From an uncultured Elusimicrobium sp. (GTDB lineage: Bacteria; Elusimicrobiota; Elusimicrobia; Elusimicrobiales; Elusimicrobiaceae): 58,971 bases of DNA. Under the pieces are notes generated by a model that saw only the letters and a list, made by a program, of their open reading frames with translations, searched no databases and had not been told where the DNA came from. This document shows, piece by piece, positions 58,189 to 58,971 of this stretch; position 1 is the first letter of the stretch, and every line of letters begins with the position of its first letter. Location of the stretch: NCBI GenBank assembly GCA_902794125.1, contig CADBFX010000003.1:1-58971 (forward strand), in the 5' to 3' direction. Position numbers and translations under genes: made by a program.

Positions 58189-58971
58189 ATGAAAAATATT
58201 CTTACCCGCCCTGTGGGCGAGTTAGTAGCCGCAAACCCCATTGTGGCTAACTATAAAAAGATGTGGCCGTTTGTAAAACCGTATTGGTTTAGAGCGTCAC
58301 TCAGTTTAGTGCTAACGCTCCCCACCGGCGCATTGGATTCCGCCATCGCCTTATTTATGAAGTCTTTCACGGATGACGTTCTCGTAGCCAAAAACGCTTC
58401 GTTTAACTCGTTAATTCCGCTCCTTATTGTAGGTTTTGTGCTTATTCAAAGTTCGCTTACCTATGCCGTAAAATACTTAAACACATGGGTCGGCAGTAAA
58501 ATTACTATCAATTTGCGCAAACACCTGTTTCATAAATTAATGACCATGCACAGCGGATATTTTGATAGTGCCAACTCTGGCTACATCATGATGCGCTATA
58601 ACAACGACGCCGACGCCGCCAGCACCGGCCTTATTGATAACCTGCGCAAAATGTTCACGCGCACGTGTTCGGCCATTGCCTTAATTTGTGTACTTCTTTA
58701 TAACTCGTGGCAACTGACGGTTATTGCCGTAGGCGCATTTGCTTTGGCGGGGGGGCTGATTTTCATTGTACGCCGCTCGTTGGAAGATTTAGTTCGCAAG
58801 ACGGTGGTCGTCGGGTCGGTAGCCATGCGCGCGTATAACGAAGCTTTTAGCGGCAACCGCACTATTGCCGCCTATAACCTGCAAGAGGATCAAGAAAACC
58901 GCTTTAACCAACTCATGCATAATATTTTCTCGCTTAATATGGGCATCGTTAAACATACGGGTTGGCTGTCG
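58189..58971 (+). CDS. ABC exporter (MsbA-like), N-terminal part, cut by window end
   Basis: 261 codons are visible, open to the window edge. The transmembrane domain of a type-I exporter half-transporter is seen: VKPYWFRASLSLVLTLPTGA (helix 1), LIPLLIVGFVLIQSSLTYAV (helix 2), the coupling segment GSKITINLRKHLFHKLMTMH and SGYIMMRYNNDADAASTGL. These blocks match lipid A/multidrug exporters of the MsbA group. The nucleotide-binding domain lies beyond the window, so the substrate (lipid A or other lipid/drug) remains open. Confidence 0.85.
   Translation, partial: MKNILTRPVGELVAANPIVANYKKMWPFVKPYWFRASLSLVLTLPTGALDSAIALFMKSFTDDVLVAKNASFNSLIPLLIVGFVLIQSSLTYAVKYLNTWVGSKITINLRKHLFHKLMTMHSGYFDSANSGYIMMRYNNDADAASTGLIDNLRKMFTRTCSAIALICVLLYNSWQLTVIAVGAFALAGGLIFIVRRSLEDLVRKTVVVGSVAMRAYNEAFSGNRTIAAYNLQEDQENRFNQLMHNIFSLNMGIVKHTGWLS

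Noticed and set aside
1..58971. CRISPR arrays, insertion sequences, prophage or integron features
   Set aside because: No repeated direct-repeat units, transposase, integrase or phage structural genes were seen.

Overview
The window looks like a chromosomal segment of a Gram-negative, fermentative, probably gut-associated bacterium. My best guess is the phylum Elusimicrobiota (Elusimicrobium-like). This is inferred from gene content: single-gene type IV prepilin units scattered among housekeeping genes, a type IV pilus/type II secretion-like operon, outer-membrane-type proteins (secretin, small Omp85-like barrel), acetate kinase, and an acyl-CoA dehydrogenase next to EtfBA. There is no rRNA or other decisive marker. 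No phage, IS element, plasmid gene or CRISPR array was seen.

Layout. 1-1.3 kb: 3' part of a broken ABC-F ATPase, then a DEAD-box helicase. 2.9-4.0 kb: two divergent orphan prepilins. 4.1-11.6 kb: smpB, tRNA-Leu, ftsQ-ftsA-ftsZ, then pilT-cmk-plsC-rpsA. 11.7-14.4 kb: an O-antigen ligase-like/TPR protein. 14.5-29.3 kb: a long co-directional pilus/secretion operon (exported OmpA-like protein, PilM-PilN fusion, PilO, PilP, PilQ, PilB, PilC, three G/E-type prepilins, I-, J- and K-like minor prepilins, and an exported gluzincin peptidase). 29.3-30.8 kb: two exported proteins on the minus strand, one with Cys-rich metal-binding repeats. 30.9-34.2 kb: clpP and lon. 34.2-42.7 kb: AGCS transporter, lipoprotein, nadA-nadC, aminotransferase, PiT transporter with its DUF47 partner, ackA. 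42.9-45.3 kb: another orphan prepilin and an inactivated DUF885-like protein. 45.3-47.2 kb: a remnant-rich stretch with tRNA-Lys, a 5'-truncated tRNA-Leu, tig and a candidate structured RNA. 47.2-58.97 kb: degenerate SpoIID-like protein, glycosyltransferase, broken acyl-CoA dehydrogenase with intact etfB-etfA, Omp85-like barrel, flavodoxin, broken CDF transporter, an RDD/pilin-like fusion, a DksA-like protein and the start of an ABC exporter.

How it works together. The central operon encodes one envelope machine: PilM/N/O/P form the inner-membrane platform, PilQ the outer-membrane channel, PilB/PilC the extension motor, and the small prepilins the pilus or pseudopilus tip. PilT is encoded separately, inside the cell-division cluster. 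Loose prepilin genes could supply alternative subunits. ClpP, Lon and trigger factor cover protein quality control.

Most unusual points: (i) coding genes and a tRNA broken by small out-of-frame lesions at 0.7 kb and 45-57 kb, but not in between; (ii) -10 boxes 6-9 nt upstream of start codons in five genes, implying leaderless mRNAs; (iii) ClpP with Asn in place of the catalytic Asp; (iv) Lon with a histone H1-like Lys/Ala tail; (v) two envelope proteins that keep a fold but have lost catalytic residues; (vi) an exported protein with repeated CxxC modules; (vii) a 17-bp perfect inverted repeat abutting a prepilin ribosome-binding site; (viii) a candidate ~150-nt RNA after tig.
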